Part shown: positions 49,781 through 61,523 of the stretch, piece after piece
Position numbering within the stretch: the stretch's first letter is position 1
Layout: each line of letters starts with the position of its first letter
From: Amphirosellinia nigrospora
Taxonomy: Eukaryota; Ascomycota; Sordariomycetes; Xylariales; Xylariaceae
Length of the DNA stretch: 64,000 nt
Assembly (NCBI GenBank): GCA_004123355.1
Contig: SCHM01000002.1
Span: 7,041,569-7,105,568, forward strand
Reading direction: 5' to 3'
Notes under the pieces: model-generated
Told to the model about the DNA's origin: nothing
Seen by the model: the letters and a program-made list of their open reading frames with translations, nothing else
Databases searched by the model: none
Program-made: the position numbers and the translations under genes

Positions 49781-50737
49781 ATGGCAATGATGGGCTTCTT
49801 CACAAGCCTCGCCAGCATCGCGGCGCCGTTGTTTCTAATCGCATCTCCGGTCTTATCGTATGCCGACCAGGCCATCTCGATGCACCGCGCCAAATCAAGC
49901 GCCGGCTTCTCCCTCGACATACCCCTGATTATGTTGGTCGCGTCCATATTCAGGTAAGGGAAACCCCATGTTTTGTAGCAGTAAGTCGGGATTGACGGGG
50001 TTTCTTAGGATATTTTACTATCCCGGCGCCAAATACGATGTTGCTCTACTCATCCAGTCGTTTTGCAACGTGTTTATGCAGCTCATCCTCCTGAAGATCG
50101 CCCTGGACAATCGCCCAACTCCATCGTCCAGGGGCGGCGAGGCTGCGATACCTTTTGCCGGATCCCAGGATGTCCAGCGACCCTACAACTTCTGGAGGTG
50201 GCGCTCGCCAAAGCCGTGAGTGCAGTTCCGCGTTACGTCCGATACTTTCGGCGGCTGACCTTGCCTCTCAGATATTGGCAATTCTTGCTGGGTTTAACCG
50301 TCGCCCTAACCGTTCTCGAGCTCCTTCTCGCCCCGTTCGATTCGATATACCCTACCTACTCGGCGTTGACCGGCTATATCGGTCTTTCAGTCGAAGCCAC
50401 CCTTCCTCTCCCACAACTCTACGCCAACGCGCAGTCCGGGTCATGCAAAGGTTTCCGCTTTTCGGTGCTGGCCAGTTGGATAGTGGGTGATTCTATGAAG
50501 ATGTTTTGGTTCTTCACGGCTACGACGGAGATACCTTTGGCCTTCAAGCTCTGTGGTGTCTTCCAGGCTATCTGCGACGCCTTGATTGGTGTGCAGTATT
50601 TTATATATGGAAATCGGGTGCCGGCGGTAAAGACGCAGCAGGATTGGGAACTCACCGCAACGGCATCCTCGTCTAATGGATGGCAAACGCCGGTCGGCAG
50701 GCGCACCCCATCCGCGGGAGAGAAAAGTTATTATTGA
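49781..50737 (+). CDS. PQ-loop repeat membrane protein (Any1/SLC66A2-like)
   Basis: Integral membrane protein of the endomembrane system. The closest characterised relatives as I recognise them are yeast YMR010W/Any1, an antagonist of phospholipid flippase function, and human PQLC1/SLC66A2. Exons 49781-49953, 50009-50215 and 50272-50737 are all in phase, giving 281 residues with no break. Two PQ-loop-type repeats are visible: an N-terminal one (YADQAISMHRAKSSAGFSLD) and a C-terminal one (ATLPLPQLYANAQSGSCKGF) followed by SVLASWIVGDSMKMFWF. Between them lie hydrophobic helices and a charged cytosolic loop (NRPTPSSRGGEAAIP, then YNFWRWRSP). The overall seven-helix layout is typical. The Ser/Thr-rich C-terminal tail is probably cytosolic. 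Confidence 0.88.
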
Positions 50738-53148
50738 ATAGAGTAATTATCATCTGATGCTTTCGTATGCATAGCAAGCACGGTGGGAAGGGGTTTGCCT
50801 CTGGAGTTTGGATTGGGTAATTGACAGTCAAAATGCGATACTACGTCTCAACCTAAACCATGCCTGCCTATGCGTTACCTACCTAATCCCAGAAACATTA
50901 TACTTTATACTTGTCTATCAGGCGTCTCTGTGACGAAAAGAAAGGATGCTGTCTGGAGGATTCTTAGCTACTCGGCAGTTCAGGTCGCGTTTACTATTTT
51001 AGGAAATGGTTCGTGCTTAAAGTTGGACCCTGATTGATAAGGTGGCCAGGGATCAACTGATAGGCTTGCTGCACATCCTCCAACTGCCGTGCCTACATCG
51101 TGAATTAGTGATAATAGGTACAATACTCGATTTCTTTCTACACGAGTTACCGACCTTCCTGCGATTTTTCAGGCCAAAAAGACCTGGATTTCTTATATCA
51201 TAGATTGCATAGTTTCCATTTGCATCCTTTCCTCTGCGGATAACTGATGTATTGGCCTATAAAACTGCAATATTGCATTGAGCACGTGATTCACCACTAA
51301 CAGCTTGGAACAGCCATTCATGTGGTTTCTGAGGCTCTAGTGCCTCATTCAACGTTCTTCGGCAGAACCTAAACTCTTCTCTACAAATTTTACCATATAC
51401 CTTCGAAATCCCATCAAGTGCTTAGTTCCACTTCTCGAGTCGTTTGTAACACTGGCTTGGTTGAACGAGTGCCTCAGGCAGTACGAATGCCCAAGAACGA
51501 TCACAATACTCTCGACCTGCTTGTCGTCAATAAAGAAGCTTCAAACCCACAATCACATTCACGACTTGTTGTCCATCGCTTTCGATTGAATCCCATGATC
51601 TGCAAATCAAAGACTGGTTACTTGAACATCACCTTGAGGCAATCAGTGGTTTGGATTTCAACTGGCGATTCTAGAGGAATTACTTAGATCCACAAGACGT
51701 TACTTAACTGGGAGCGCCGAATGAGGTAAGTCGTCTATGTACTCCCAATGTCTCTCTTCTATCAGTTTTATATCAGGCTTTCCCCTTACCCTGGACCGCC
51801 AACTATATGACTTGAATTGTCATGGATCGTTGCATAGCCTAGGTTGCCCTGAGACAAACGCGGCTTAAAGATATCTTAATTACCTAAGTAATCATACATG
51901 TTATTTTATGATAAAGTCAAATAGCTATGGCAATAATAATCTCCGTTAATGCTCCGCTCATAGAAATAATCGGGAGACTGACTTTGAGCACGTCTAGGTC
52001 CCCCTCCATCAGGCATTTATTACAACCGGTTGAGTAGCGCTATATAATAGGGAAACAAGCAATTTTAGCCATATACTTCCTTCCCCCTTACCTACTGCTA
52101 CAACCATTTCCACCTCTCAAGCCAACGATTCGAGCTCGCTCACTTCAGTATCAACTTCGCCCAGCGTAGAAGAGCTACTTGTCAACAAACCCCAACTACA
52201 ACACAATACAATCACTGGTCCAGCTAAGACCTGTCCCGACCCTCACACAAGAACTACGAAGTTGTAAGTACCTTAAGATTTTCAATCCTCACTCTTGTTG
52301 CTATTGAATTCACATACACACACGTACATCCCCCACTACCATGTCAACAACTGGTAACAATAACCTCCTTCCTTAATTTCTATGCCTATCGCGTTACAAG
52401 TAACTTTTTCGAGTCATCCAACTCACAGCGTCCTTCTTTTGATGCTGGCAACCGCGAGTACCTCCCCAACCTCAATCCTGAAAATCAGTGGAAAGTACCC
52501 AGGTACCGCGACTGCAGCAACATAAACATAACTACACAACCACATCAACTAATTCCTTGAGAGGTTGCACGCTACAGATTTTTCATCCTTCACGCATCAC
52601 TGACCTAAATACCACCCTGTATTAGGAACTACCCAGTGCACCTTCCTACTTCTGACCTGAGTTGCCTATATTACCTCCTTCATTTCCCATCACCTGCCAA
52701 GGCAACCACTCTTCTTCCACAACAACAACATCTTGACCTCCACACCAGTACACATTAGTTGTAAGTATCCTCTATCCTTCCACGCCTTCCCAAGCTCGCC
52801 CAGGTTCAAGTCATCTGTGTCTACATCCTACCCAATACAAACACCTACCTCCTTCCTCAAGCTCCCATATCTGAGAAAACTTAGCCTTGTCCACACTCCC
52901 ACAAGGCTCTTCATCTGGTAGACCTCTATCATTTTCTCCATCGATGTTTAGTAGCACTTACCATCTCATCTCATTTGACAACTTCTTGGCACCCATATAC
53001 ATTACCTATCTCCAGCCACTCACCAGTACCTAGGTGCCTCACGATAATCCAGACAACGATATCAAGTCCGCACGACTACCAAGAACTGACACCGCAGAAC
53101 AACCAAACACACCCGACCTTCTTAGTCACCAACAACCCGCTCATCGAC
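50738..53148. other. 2.4-kb upstream region with long G-poor leader
   Basis: The first 1.3 kb show nothing recognisable. From about 52080 to 53148 the plus strand is strikingly poor in G and rich in C, T and A (many CCTACC, CTTCC and CACAA words), as in long fungal 5' leaders. Two identical AGTTGTAAGTA words (52260-52270 and 52757-52767) contain perfect intron donors GTAAGTA. I infer a transcribed leader of up to 1 kb with one or two introns for the downstream gene. Confidence 0.5.
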
Positions 53149-54685
53149 ATGTCTCAGCCAAAGGCTAAAACCACCTTCAAGACCTATGAGGCCAGCACCC
53201 GCCTGCTCGCCGCGGTCATCGCCACTACTAATGTCAAGCTCGATTATAACGGTAAGTGGTTACTTTTTTTTCTTCTCAATTTAGATCACACTAGGCCTCC
53301 AGATTACGCTTCGTTCAATCCAATGTCAACATCTCATCACAACTTTCCTTCTGACTCGATCATCTTTCCTTTGGCAGCGATAGCAAAGCATGTCGGCACT
53401 GGAATAGGAGCAGATGCCATCAACCATCGCTTTCGACCCATCAAGCAGCTAGCCAAGATGCAAGCCGCTTATGTGCAGGATGGAAGAGACCCCGGGGATT
53501 TGCCCACTGAAAAAGGAGGTAATACTGCCGACACTTATCTCGACACACATCACTCTCATCTAGTTGCCCCTGTCGTCTTTTCATTGCCCTATTTCTATTC
53601 GATTCATCTGTCACGCATTTGGTTTTTCTTAGTCTTTCACCACAGCTGAGGTAGTCATCTGATGGACCATAGAACTCGCTGCAAATTTCGGCGACGGTGC
53701 TACAGCCGTCGCCTTACAGCATCGTTTCCGTCCCATTATACAGTTAGCCAAGCTACAGCTTCACTATCGCGCAAAAGGGAAAGATCCCAGCGAGCTGCCA
53801 ACTGAGAAAGGAGGTGAATCTTGGCGCCTTCCCACGCTTCCTGGATACACACGTGCACACTCTGGTTTTCCCAGGCATCCAAACACAAAATTGTTCATCA
53901 TCGCTTTGCTTTTCACATCACATATTACCTATCAGTGCCTCGAACCCTCTCGGCTTCCAACTTAAACAAGCTAGAAACAAAAGCTAACCTATCATAGAAA
54001 TCCACAAGCTGTTCGGCGAGTCCACGCCTGAGGGTCTGAAATGGCAGATGGCAGGTATCAAGCACATCGGCAAAGCCCAGCAGGAGGCCGTTAAGAAGGG
54101 CGAGAATCCTGCCACGGTTATGGCGACCGGCACCCCATCGGCGGGCCGCGGACGAGGTAGACCTGCGGGCACTCCCGGCTCCGGAGCCAGCGCTAGAACC
54201 CCCGGCACCGGCACACGAGGTCGCAAGCGCAAGGTGGCCGCCACCACCCTTCCTCCCGTCGAGTCGTCGACGAGGGCGGTGATAACGACTCCGAGTACAC
54301 CGCCGAGACCCCCAGCCGGGGCCCTGCGAAGAAGAGAGCCGCGACGGCTTCGGCCAAGAAGGCGAACGGAAGCACGACCACCCCTGTTACGACCCCCGCC
54401 AAGGCTGCCACTGGTACCCGGGTGCTGCTGGGACCCGCCATGACTGCTACGCCTACGCCTCACACCTCTCTCTTCGGCGGCGACGCGCGCGGTCCGAGCA
54501 TGGCAGGGTACTCTGTTCCACTCCTCAACAATGCTGCTAACAACCCAGAGTACGCCTCTTGGGGTCCCAAGCCTGTCTCTAAGCCCGTCAAGCAGGAATT
54601 TGGGGGAATCAACGCCGACTCGTTCCTCTCCTCGGTCAACTCCGGTGGCTTCGATGAGGGAGAGTTCGAGGACGGCGAGTTCTAA
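53149..54685 (+). CDS. putative DNA-binding protein of tandem exon-encoded modules plus AT-hook (one frame break)
   Basis: Exons 53149-53251, 53378-53518, 53673-53813 and 53998-54685; every intron is phase 1. Exon 1 encodes TTFKTYEASTRLLAAVIATT, reminiscent of the first helix of a fungal Myb/SANT-like domain. Exons 2 and 3 are both exactly 141 nt and encode homologous units (IAKHVGTGIGADAINHRFRP against LAANFGDGATAVALQHRFRP, both ending LPTEKG). Exon 4 opens with a third, diverged unit (EIHKLFGESTPEGLKWQMAG). The remainder is disordered, with an AT-hook-like core (GRGRGRPAGTPG), a basic stretch TRGRKRKVAA, and an acidic end GFDEGEFEDGEF. Restoring one base near 54263 gives 357 residues. A nuclear DNA-binding role is inferred from the AT-hook and helical units; I know no named homologue. 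Confidence 0.7.
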
Positions 54686-56309
54686 TTCTCGCGTCGCTGC
54701 TCTCTCTCTGTGAGAGCTGTCCGTCCCCGCCCTGGGTGAACGGACAATATGGGGTTGCCAGCCCTTGGTTTATCCCGCTTCCCTTTCTATCAACTTGTAA
54801 AATTTCGCGGAACTTTCTTTTTTCGGTCTCGTTAGTACGTTTTGCGCACATCCGGTGGCGTTTCAGTTATGAAAGAGATCAGAAGAAGAAGAAAAAGGAA
54901 TCTCGACGGGTTTAATGACGGGGCGGATCATCTGAGTTTGTTTTGTCTTTGCAATTTTCGCGATGGATTTCGGTTTCTTCCTGCTGCACCTTTTTACCTT
55001 GCCCGGTCCCCGGTCTCGTTTCTGTCGTTTCGTTGGCCTTGATATTCCTCTCTTATTCACTCTTCCTTCAATCCTGTTCTGCCTAGGCGAAAGAAGCTAC
55101 GCTCAGGTTTTGCATCTCATTGCGATGCACACGAGATATGAGACTCTAGTTGATTGCAACCGTACGACGCTTTACCAAGATTCGATTTCACCGGCCTTTT
55201 CATCGCAAAATACTATTCTCTTGCATCACAAGTCTTGCTTCCTCACTTTCAGTTTGATGTTGGACTTGAATTGCCTACGAAGAAATCGAGGCTAGGAATC
55301 GATCAATACCTCGACAGTATGGATCAAAAACCCGAGCAAAGAGGACAAAGTTACAGGAAAAGGAAACGGGATGGCGAAGAAGAGAGGGAAGAAAAAGGAG
55401 TGGGAGGAAAGGAAAGGAGGTGTAAAAATGAGACGAGAGACATCGGAAATCTGAGAGGGAAAATTGCTCCTTTTAAGATTCGCGAGGGAGAGAGGCGTCA
55501 TAGGCTTTGCCAGACAAATCCCCATTGTACTTCTACTACGATTGCGTTGCGCTTAATGCCTGGCCGTGCCTAGGTCGCTTATCCTGCGTTGCGTTCTGAC
55601 TCCTGATAGTCTGCAAAAGTATCACATAAAACACATGTCTTCTTGCTTCAAGTGAAATGTTTAAATATTCATGCGTTGTAGTTTCCCAATTCTAGTCCCT
55701 CGACGCAGGAGCGAGAAATGCAGGGTAGGTCAAATTTTCCCTTCTTCCTCTTTTCGCTTATAGGTAGAATGAGGTCTACATACTGATATTTAGACCACGT
55801 AATTATGTGCCTGCAATTGATATTGTTTAATTAGGCGGTACATTGCCCATTGTGCAAGCTTGAATGGATATAGACTCTAGCCACCTACCGCAAACCACTC
55901 GGAAATCCGATATCTTGATAGAAGACAGCATACCCCACACACGAATACGGGATCCCATCTTCCCAAATGAGAAACTGAGTTCGTTCGGGGATTAATAGAC
56001 GGAGCCTAAGTAGAGGTACTCAAATTAACATCATGTAAGCTGACTCGCTGACTCTTTTCGCTATCCTAGAGATCACTCACGTCTGCTATGAATCAGGCGA
56101 TGTCAAGCTAACGGATTGGTACGGAGGGTCATCTATTTTCTTTAACTTTTCGTCTTCGTAAACTTAAATCACTTCCTTTCTAGTCCCGATCATACGCGAT
56201 AGACGCGCTGACGTCGATATGCTAACGCGATAGCTCATTTCAATTCTTGTTCATGAATCCCTCGCTATTAACTATCTCTACGCGGGGTCTACCTCTTAAC
56301 TGCATTGAC
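54686..56309. other. intergenic between convergent genes
   Basis: 3' flanks of the tandem-module gene and the reductase gene. A purine-rich patch at 55380-55425 (plus strand) is visible. No coding sequence recognised. Confidence 0.45.
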
Positions 56310-58373
56310 TTATTTCAACAATAAATCCCACAGAGCATCTTTCGCCATATAATCGTGATGTATGATATTCACTAGCCAGCAGTCGGCCCGCGTCGCCTCG
56401 AGTAACTTCTCGCTCTCGTGTCCCTTGCCATACACCTGTGCCCACTCGCTGAAGATGCCGAATGCCTCCTCGGACCATGCGCGGAAACTAACCTCTTCGA
56501 TGATGGTGGGCGTCACGATCTCCTTTCCGGGGAATACGCCCCAGGTCACGGCGTTGGTGCTGCTTTCGCCCGCGGTGAAGCCTTCGTTGCTCTCGTCAGT
56601 TGCCTCCGTAGTTTCAGGGGCTGAGGCACCACCTGAAGAATCCGATGACACAAAGTCGCCGGCCGCGTTCGCCGCATAATATGTCACTATGTCACGAATT
56701 TCGGGGCTCGTTAATTTCTCGTGTAAGGATTTCCATGCGGCGGCTGAGATAAAGAACTCAATGAATGCCTTCTGGAATATGAAGCCATGCCGAGGGCCCC
56801 AGCCGAAAGTCGGATCCTCCGAACGGGTTGCATTGACGGCAGGTTGCGAGGCTACTGTCCACATTCCTCGTTGATTAAGTTGTATCAGCTGGTCCGTGAT
56901 GGTGCCCGTCTCTTCATGGACTTCTTCTTCGCTCCAAGGAATTGCGGTGAGTTCTCCTTTCAAGTGGCGAACAAACAGGGTATTAACATCTTCACGGCTT
57001 TTCGGGTGACCCCAGAGGGATATGGCTTGGGCTTGTGTTACGTGGAGAGTAGGCCCGTACCCATCAATCTCGCCATAGGCGGGAGATCGTGCGTCACCCC
57101 AACGGCCGTTAGGGTAGTCATCCCAGGTGGCCTCGCGGCCAAGAACGCCCTCCCCTTCTGATATCGCAAGGGTGTTGGCGCGGCTATTAATCGCCCCAGC
57201 TTTTATCCCTGCGTCTGCCTGCGACGCCTCATATTCGGGGTTAGATAGTGTACGTTCAGATACGATGACTCGATTACGCGGCTCCGAACCGACGGTAGAT
57301 TGCCTTCTAGAGTGACTGGAGCCTGGGAAATGATCTTCGAGAGGTGACGCGCCGTTGATAACAAGGCTGGGGATATTTGGTAGTGGGCCATCATCCACAA
57401 CGGCCTCCTCCTCCGTCGTATTAGATATGAGGTGTGTGCGTTCGAGGATGAAGGAAACGGCCTTTTCCAAATTTAGTGTATAAAAGTGGAAGCCTTTGGG
57501 ACTTGGCGTCCTGCTCTTAATTTCTTTGACCTGTTCGATAATTTCGCATAAAATATCAACACCAACGCTCTTCACTTTCTCGTCGTCCTTTTTCACAGCA
57601 TCCAGCCGAGTTAGTATATCATCGGGGATCTTGGCATGGCTTAACTTGGTTGTTCGCTTGATCATCTGATAACTCTGTATCGGCATGAGGCCAGGGATGA
57701 TAGGTATCGTTTTGAAGGCACCGCTTGGGTGCTCTCTTAACGTTTGCTCGAATTTATCATAGGCATCTGTATCAAAGAAGAGTTGGGTCATAAGAAAGTC
57801 CGCTCCCGCAAGGGTCTTGTCGACCAGATAGGGGAGATCATGTTCTAAGCTCTGACCCAGCGGGTGACTCTCATCCGCATGCCCTTCCGGGTATGCAGCC
57901 ACGCCAATACAGAAATAATCATCGTACTTATTTTTGATGTACTTCACTAAATCGATGGCCCAAACGAACCCCTCATCGATGGCGTTCTCCGGGTCCTCAT
58001 TGAGACTTTGGTATTCGGAGGCTCTCGGAGGGTCGCCCCTTAGAGCTAATATGTTTCTTATGCCGAGAGCTTTGGCATCTTCTAATGCACTGTCTATCAT
58101 CCTGCGACTCATGTTTGTACATGTGAGATGCAAACATGTAGTGAGGTTGAGTTCTCTCTGACATATCTCTGCCAGCTCAAGAGATTTGGTCGCGGTGGAG
58201 CCACCGGCACCCCAAGTTACGTTCACGAACAGGGGCCGCAGAGCGCGTGCCATACGATCGAGACGGTCTCGCAAATTCGAGAACCCCATCCCAGTTTTGG
58301 GTGGGAAAAATTCAAGGGAGAAATAATTGGCGTCGGCCGGCAAGGCGGCTATCTTGTCTGTGATCTTCTCCAT
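56310..58373 (-). CDS. methylenetetrahydrofolate reductase
   Basis: Flavoprotein that reduces 5,10-methylene-THF to 5-methyl-THF for methionine synthesis. Single uninterrupted reading of 687 residues from ATG 58373 (MEKITDKIAALPAD). An in-frame ATG 20 codons upstream (58433) is less likely because the family aligns from the later one. The N-terminal TIM-barrel domain (about residues 1-300) has FSLEFFPPKT, FVNVTWGAGGSTATKSLELA, TCLHLTCTNMSR, NILALRGDPP and GADFLMTQLFFD. The C-terminal half is the eukaryotic regulatory domain (AISLWGHPKSREDVNTLF, FGWGPRHGFIFQKAFIEFF, and the end HHDYMAKDALWDLLLK), which in other eukaryotes binds S-adenosylmethionine. Yeast has two paralogues (Met12, Met13); I cannot decide which type this is. 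It is transcribed away from the aminotransferase. Confidence 0.95.
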   Translation of the reverse strand: MEKITDKIAALPADANYFSLEFFPPKTGMGFSNLRDRLDRMARALRPLFVNVTWGAGGSTATKSLELAEICQRELNLTTCLHLTCTNMSRRMIDSALEDAKALGIRNILALRGDPPRASEYQSLNEDPENAIDEGFVWAIDLVKYIKNKYDDYFCIGVAAYPEGHADESHPLGQSLEHDLPYLVDKTLAGADFLMTQLFFDTDAYDKFEQTLREHPSGAFKTIPIIPGLMPIQSYQMIKRTTKLSHAKIPDDILTRLDAVKKDDEKVKSVGVDILCEIIEQVKEIKSRTPSPKGFHFYTLNLEKAVSFILERTHLISNTTEEEAVVDDGPLPNIPSLVINGASPLEDHFPGSSHSRRQSTVGSEPRNRVIVSERTLSNPEYEASQADAGIKAGAINSRANTLAISEGEGVLGREATWDDYPNGRWGDARSPAYGEIDGYGPTLHVTQAQAISLWGHPKSREDVNTLFVRHLKGELTAIPWSEEEVHEETGTITDQLIQLNQRGMWTVASQPAVNATRSEDPTFGWGPRHGFIFQKAFIEFFISAAAWKSLHEKLTSPEIRDIVTYYAANAAGDFVSSDSSGGASAPETTEATDESNEGFTAGESSTNAVTWGVFPGKEIVTPTIIEEVSFRAWSEEAFGIFSEWAQVYGKGHESEKLLEATRADCWLVNIIHHDYMAKDALWDLLLK

Positions 58374-59505
58374 GATGGCGAACTTTGGGGAGGGAGAGGG
58401 GAAACAAAGGGAGTATGAGGTCGATGGTCCCAAATGCTCTACAGTCTATACCGTAATATTTTGGGTACGGCTCAGTATTATGTAGGTCGTAAGATGGCGG
58501 TGGGGCTGGGAGGTGTGCGTAAGTGAGGATTGAGCGCAAACGCTATCGTGTAATTGTTGAAAATGTGTTTTTGGCGGGGCAGTGAAGTCAGTAAGTTAGT
58601 TGGGGTCAGTCGCTTTATGCCAACGGTGGCTAAGAAGTAGATGATAAGATACAGATATTCGCTGGGTCGTAGCTCTCTCTAAAGTGGTTTTTTCTCTCGA
58701 TTGGGTGGTTTATTGTACTCTATACATCATAGAATCCAGGTAACAATGAATCTTTTGTAGTTATTTTCTCATGACTTTTCTCATCGTTATGTGCTGTCTC
58801 AAGCCAACTGCCGCGCAATACCGTGATCGGAGCACCAGTGATTTCATTAATGTGGAGCCGGCGCAGAACATCCCCGCTAAATATGCATCCATTCTATTGA
58901 TGTATCTCTGATAACACATATTCAAATAATAGATATTGTCGATAATTATATATAGAATCTAATATCTAAGTCCCGAGGTTTAGGTCAGATCCAATGCAGC
59001 CTGGAGATCGGGGCGAGCACGCTAAGCCATTTACAACACGCTAATTGAAGTACACGCAAAACGTTGAAGAATTCTGATGGACCGACGCAATGGTAACGGT
59101 ACCAGGCCTGCCTAATCGGGTCAATACCGTTACATCCGACACGTGTAGACGCAGGCTTATCACCCCCTCAAAGTCCTCTCGTACTACTTGGCAGCCCCAG
59201 GGGCAGGGTTGAAGATAAGAGAGCCATGTACTCCAGACTCTAGAACGGATCCTAGTCCTTGGTAGCCGAAGGGGAGACGGGACTCGGTGTTTAAACCGAG
59301 CGCCACGACAATGGATGATAATCATTGGGAAGAAACGATTTGTAATCGGCTCACTATGTCTCCGTTAATCAACCGAATCCATCCAATCTTTCCATACTTA
59401 CTTGCCTACATAGCATTACTCCATATATCATCTAATCCTAATTGTATCGGTTTCGAATACCGTCTTCCGCCTCGTGATAGCTTGTTGAGACCAACTGGGA
59501 CTAAG
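58374..59505. other. divergent promoter region, MTHFR / aminotransferase
   Basis: 1.1 kb between the two start codons. An in-frame open extension of the aminotransferase runs back to 59287. Otherwise nothing recognisable. Confidence 0.5.
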
Positions 59506-61523
59506 ATGGACCAGTCAACCCGCTGCGTTGCCGACATGGCGAAGCCGGCGCCAAAGGACATGAGCCACCATTACTCCGACCTCACCAAGGCACGGAAGCC
59601 GAGCTCGCTGAAGCTGTTCTACAGGTTCTTTGCCATCCCGGGCATTGGCAACTTCGCTGGCGGTTCGTAGAAGCTTCCCCCCCTTTTCGTTTGTTCATCT
59701 GTTCTGATACATGTTTGTTTCACCACAGGTCTTCCTAATGCGCAATTCTTTCCCTTCGATACGCTTGAGGCCCAGTCTGCACAGCCGAACAGATGGACTC
59801 CAACGCCCAACCGGCCGGGCGGTGATGACTTCTCTTCCGCCACGGCTTCGACGAAGGTATCGGGCGACGGTCCCAAGGCTGCTTCCCATGTCGTCGTTCC
59901 CCACGAATCCGCCACCACCGACTTGACGAAGAAGATCGATCTTACCACAGCCCTCCAGTATGGCCAGGCTTCGGGATACCCGCCTCTTGCTTCTTACATA
60001 CGCCAATTCACGCGCGAAGTCTTACACCCTAATGTGCCTTATAGCGGAGGACCTGAGACTGGCCTGACAGTTGGATCGACGGATGGATTCGCCAAGGTGC
60101 TCGAAGTTTTCACCAACATCTGGGTAGAAGGGAAGAATGACATCCGTGAACGACCTGGCTTATTGGTTGATGTATTCATGTATCCCAATATTCTGAGCCA
60201 GTCCATGCCTAGGGGTGTCCAGGTCTGTCCTGTCGAGATGGACGAGGACGGCATGTCACCCTATGGACCTGGCGGATTGGAGTATGTTTTGGCAAACTGG
60301 GATGACGCGAAGGGTAAACGGCCCCATCTGCTGTATACCGTCTCGTAAGTGCCCATTGATGCTGGCCTTTTCATCAGCATCTTAGACCCCCAAAGGCATT
60401 TGCCTGTGTTAACACACATTTTGCTCACGTGATTTATACTAGAATGGGGCATAATCCGACTAGTGGGGTGCTCTCGCTTGAGAGGAGGAGGGAGCTTTAC
60501 GAGATATGTAGCAAGTACGATGTGATTATCGTTGAAGACGACCCTTATTGGTACCTCCAATTCCCATCTGCCGAGATCGAGGAAGCAAAGGCACGAAACA
60601 AGCCCATTCCGGAGTTCAAAGTCGCCAATACCCTACCGAAGAAGTCAGGTTACCCTTTCATAGACTCGCTGGTGCCCTCATTCCTCAACATTGACGTCGA
60701 TGGCCGAGTCGTCCGGCTAGATACATTCTCTAAGACAGTTGCGCCGGGCTGCCGCCTCGGGTGGGTTACATCCACGCCCGAGATCTGTGATCGTATCGTT
60801 CGTGTGAGCGAATCCGGCACCCAGCAGCCCTCAGGCTTTGTCCAAGCCATGATTGCGGAAAATATCATGGGCCCCCAACCAGAGGCTACTGCGGCCTTTC
60901 TCTCAAGACCGCCCAAAGACAGGGCTACCTTCACCGGTTGGAAGACGGAAGGTTGGGTGCGCTGGCTTGCTGGCTTGCGCGGCGAATACGAGAGGCGCAT
61001 GCAGACAATGTGCACCCTTCTCGAAGAGAACGCTTACCAATTGAAGCAGTCAACCCCTGTGCGCGATTCCGACTGGGACTGGGGCGTCATCACAAAGACC
61101 AGGCTGTATGAGTTCGACTGGCCGCGGGGTGGCATGTTTTTATGGCTCAAAGTCCACTTTGAAGCCCACCCATTGTTTGGGGCCATAGGGTCTCAAGGCA
61201 ACGTGATCAATGGACCGGCACTCACGTATGCGCTCATGATGTTCCTAACGCACAAGCCATTCCTTGTCCTCGTTAGTCCCGGCATGATGTTCAGTGCCAC
61301 ACCGGAAATTGCGGCGAGCCGAGGTTGGGCTTACTACCGTCTGTGCTTTGCTGCTGAGACAGACGAGATGAATAGCGCCTGTTCAACTCGGTTTGGACAG
61401 GGTGTGCAGAAGTTCTGGCGCATTAAAAAGGTCGCTGAGATCGAGGCTCTCCTAGAGGAGGCAGGAATGCTCGAGGCCGATGAAGTCGAGGGCTTGACGA
61501 ACATGAGCTTGATGGGCTGTTAG
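59506..61523 (+). CDS. PLP-dependent aminotransferase, class I/II (aromatic aminotransferase Aro8-like)
   Basis: Transfers amino groups between an amino acid and a 2-oxo acid; the family handles aromatic and aminoadipate-type substrates. Exons 59506-59662, 59729-60344 and 60443-61523, in phase, give 617 residues with no break. Fold-type-I signatures: LTTALQYGQASGYPPLASYI, GSTDGFAKVLEVF, NPTSGVLSLERRRELYEIC, the PLP-contact VEDDPYWYLQF, and the Schiff-base lysine in LDTFSKTVAPGCRLGWV (about residue 355). The C-terminal domain has RGGMFLWLKVHF and YYRLCFAAE. ATG 59506 is chosen because the protein begins with family-like sequence soon after. The frame stays open back to 59287, and an ATG at 59539 is also possible. 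Exact substrate unknown. Confidence 0.9.

Noticed and set aside
58374-58433. Upstream ATG for the methylenetetrahydrofolate reductase
   Set aside because: The 20-residue extension is Ser/Pro-rich and the family aligns from MEKITDK. Kept as an unlikely alternative start.
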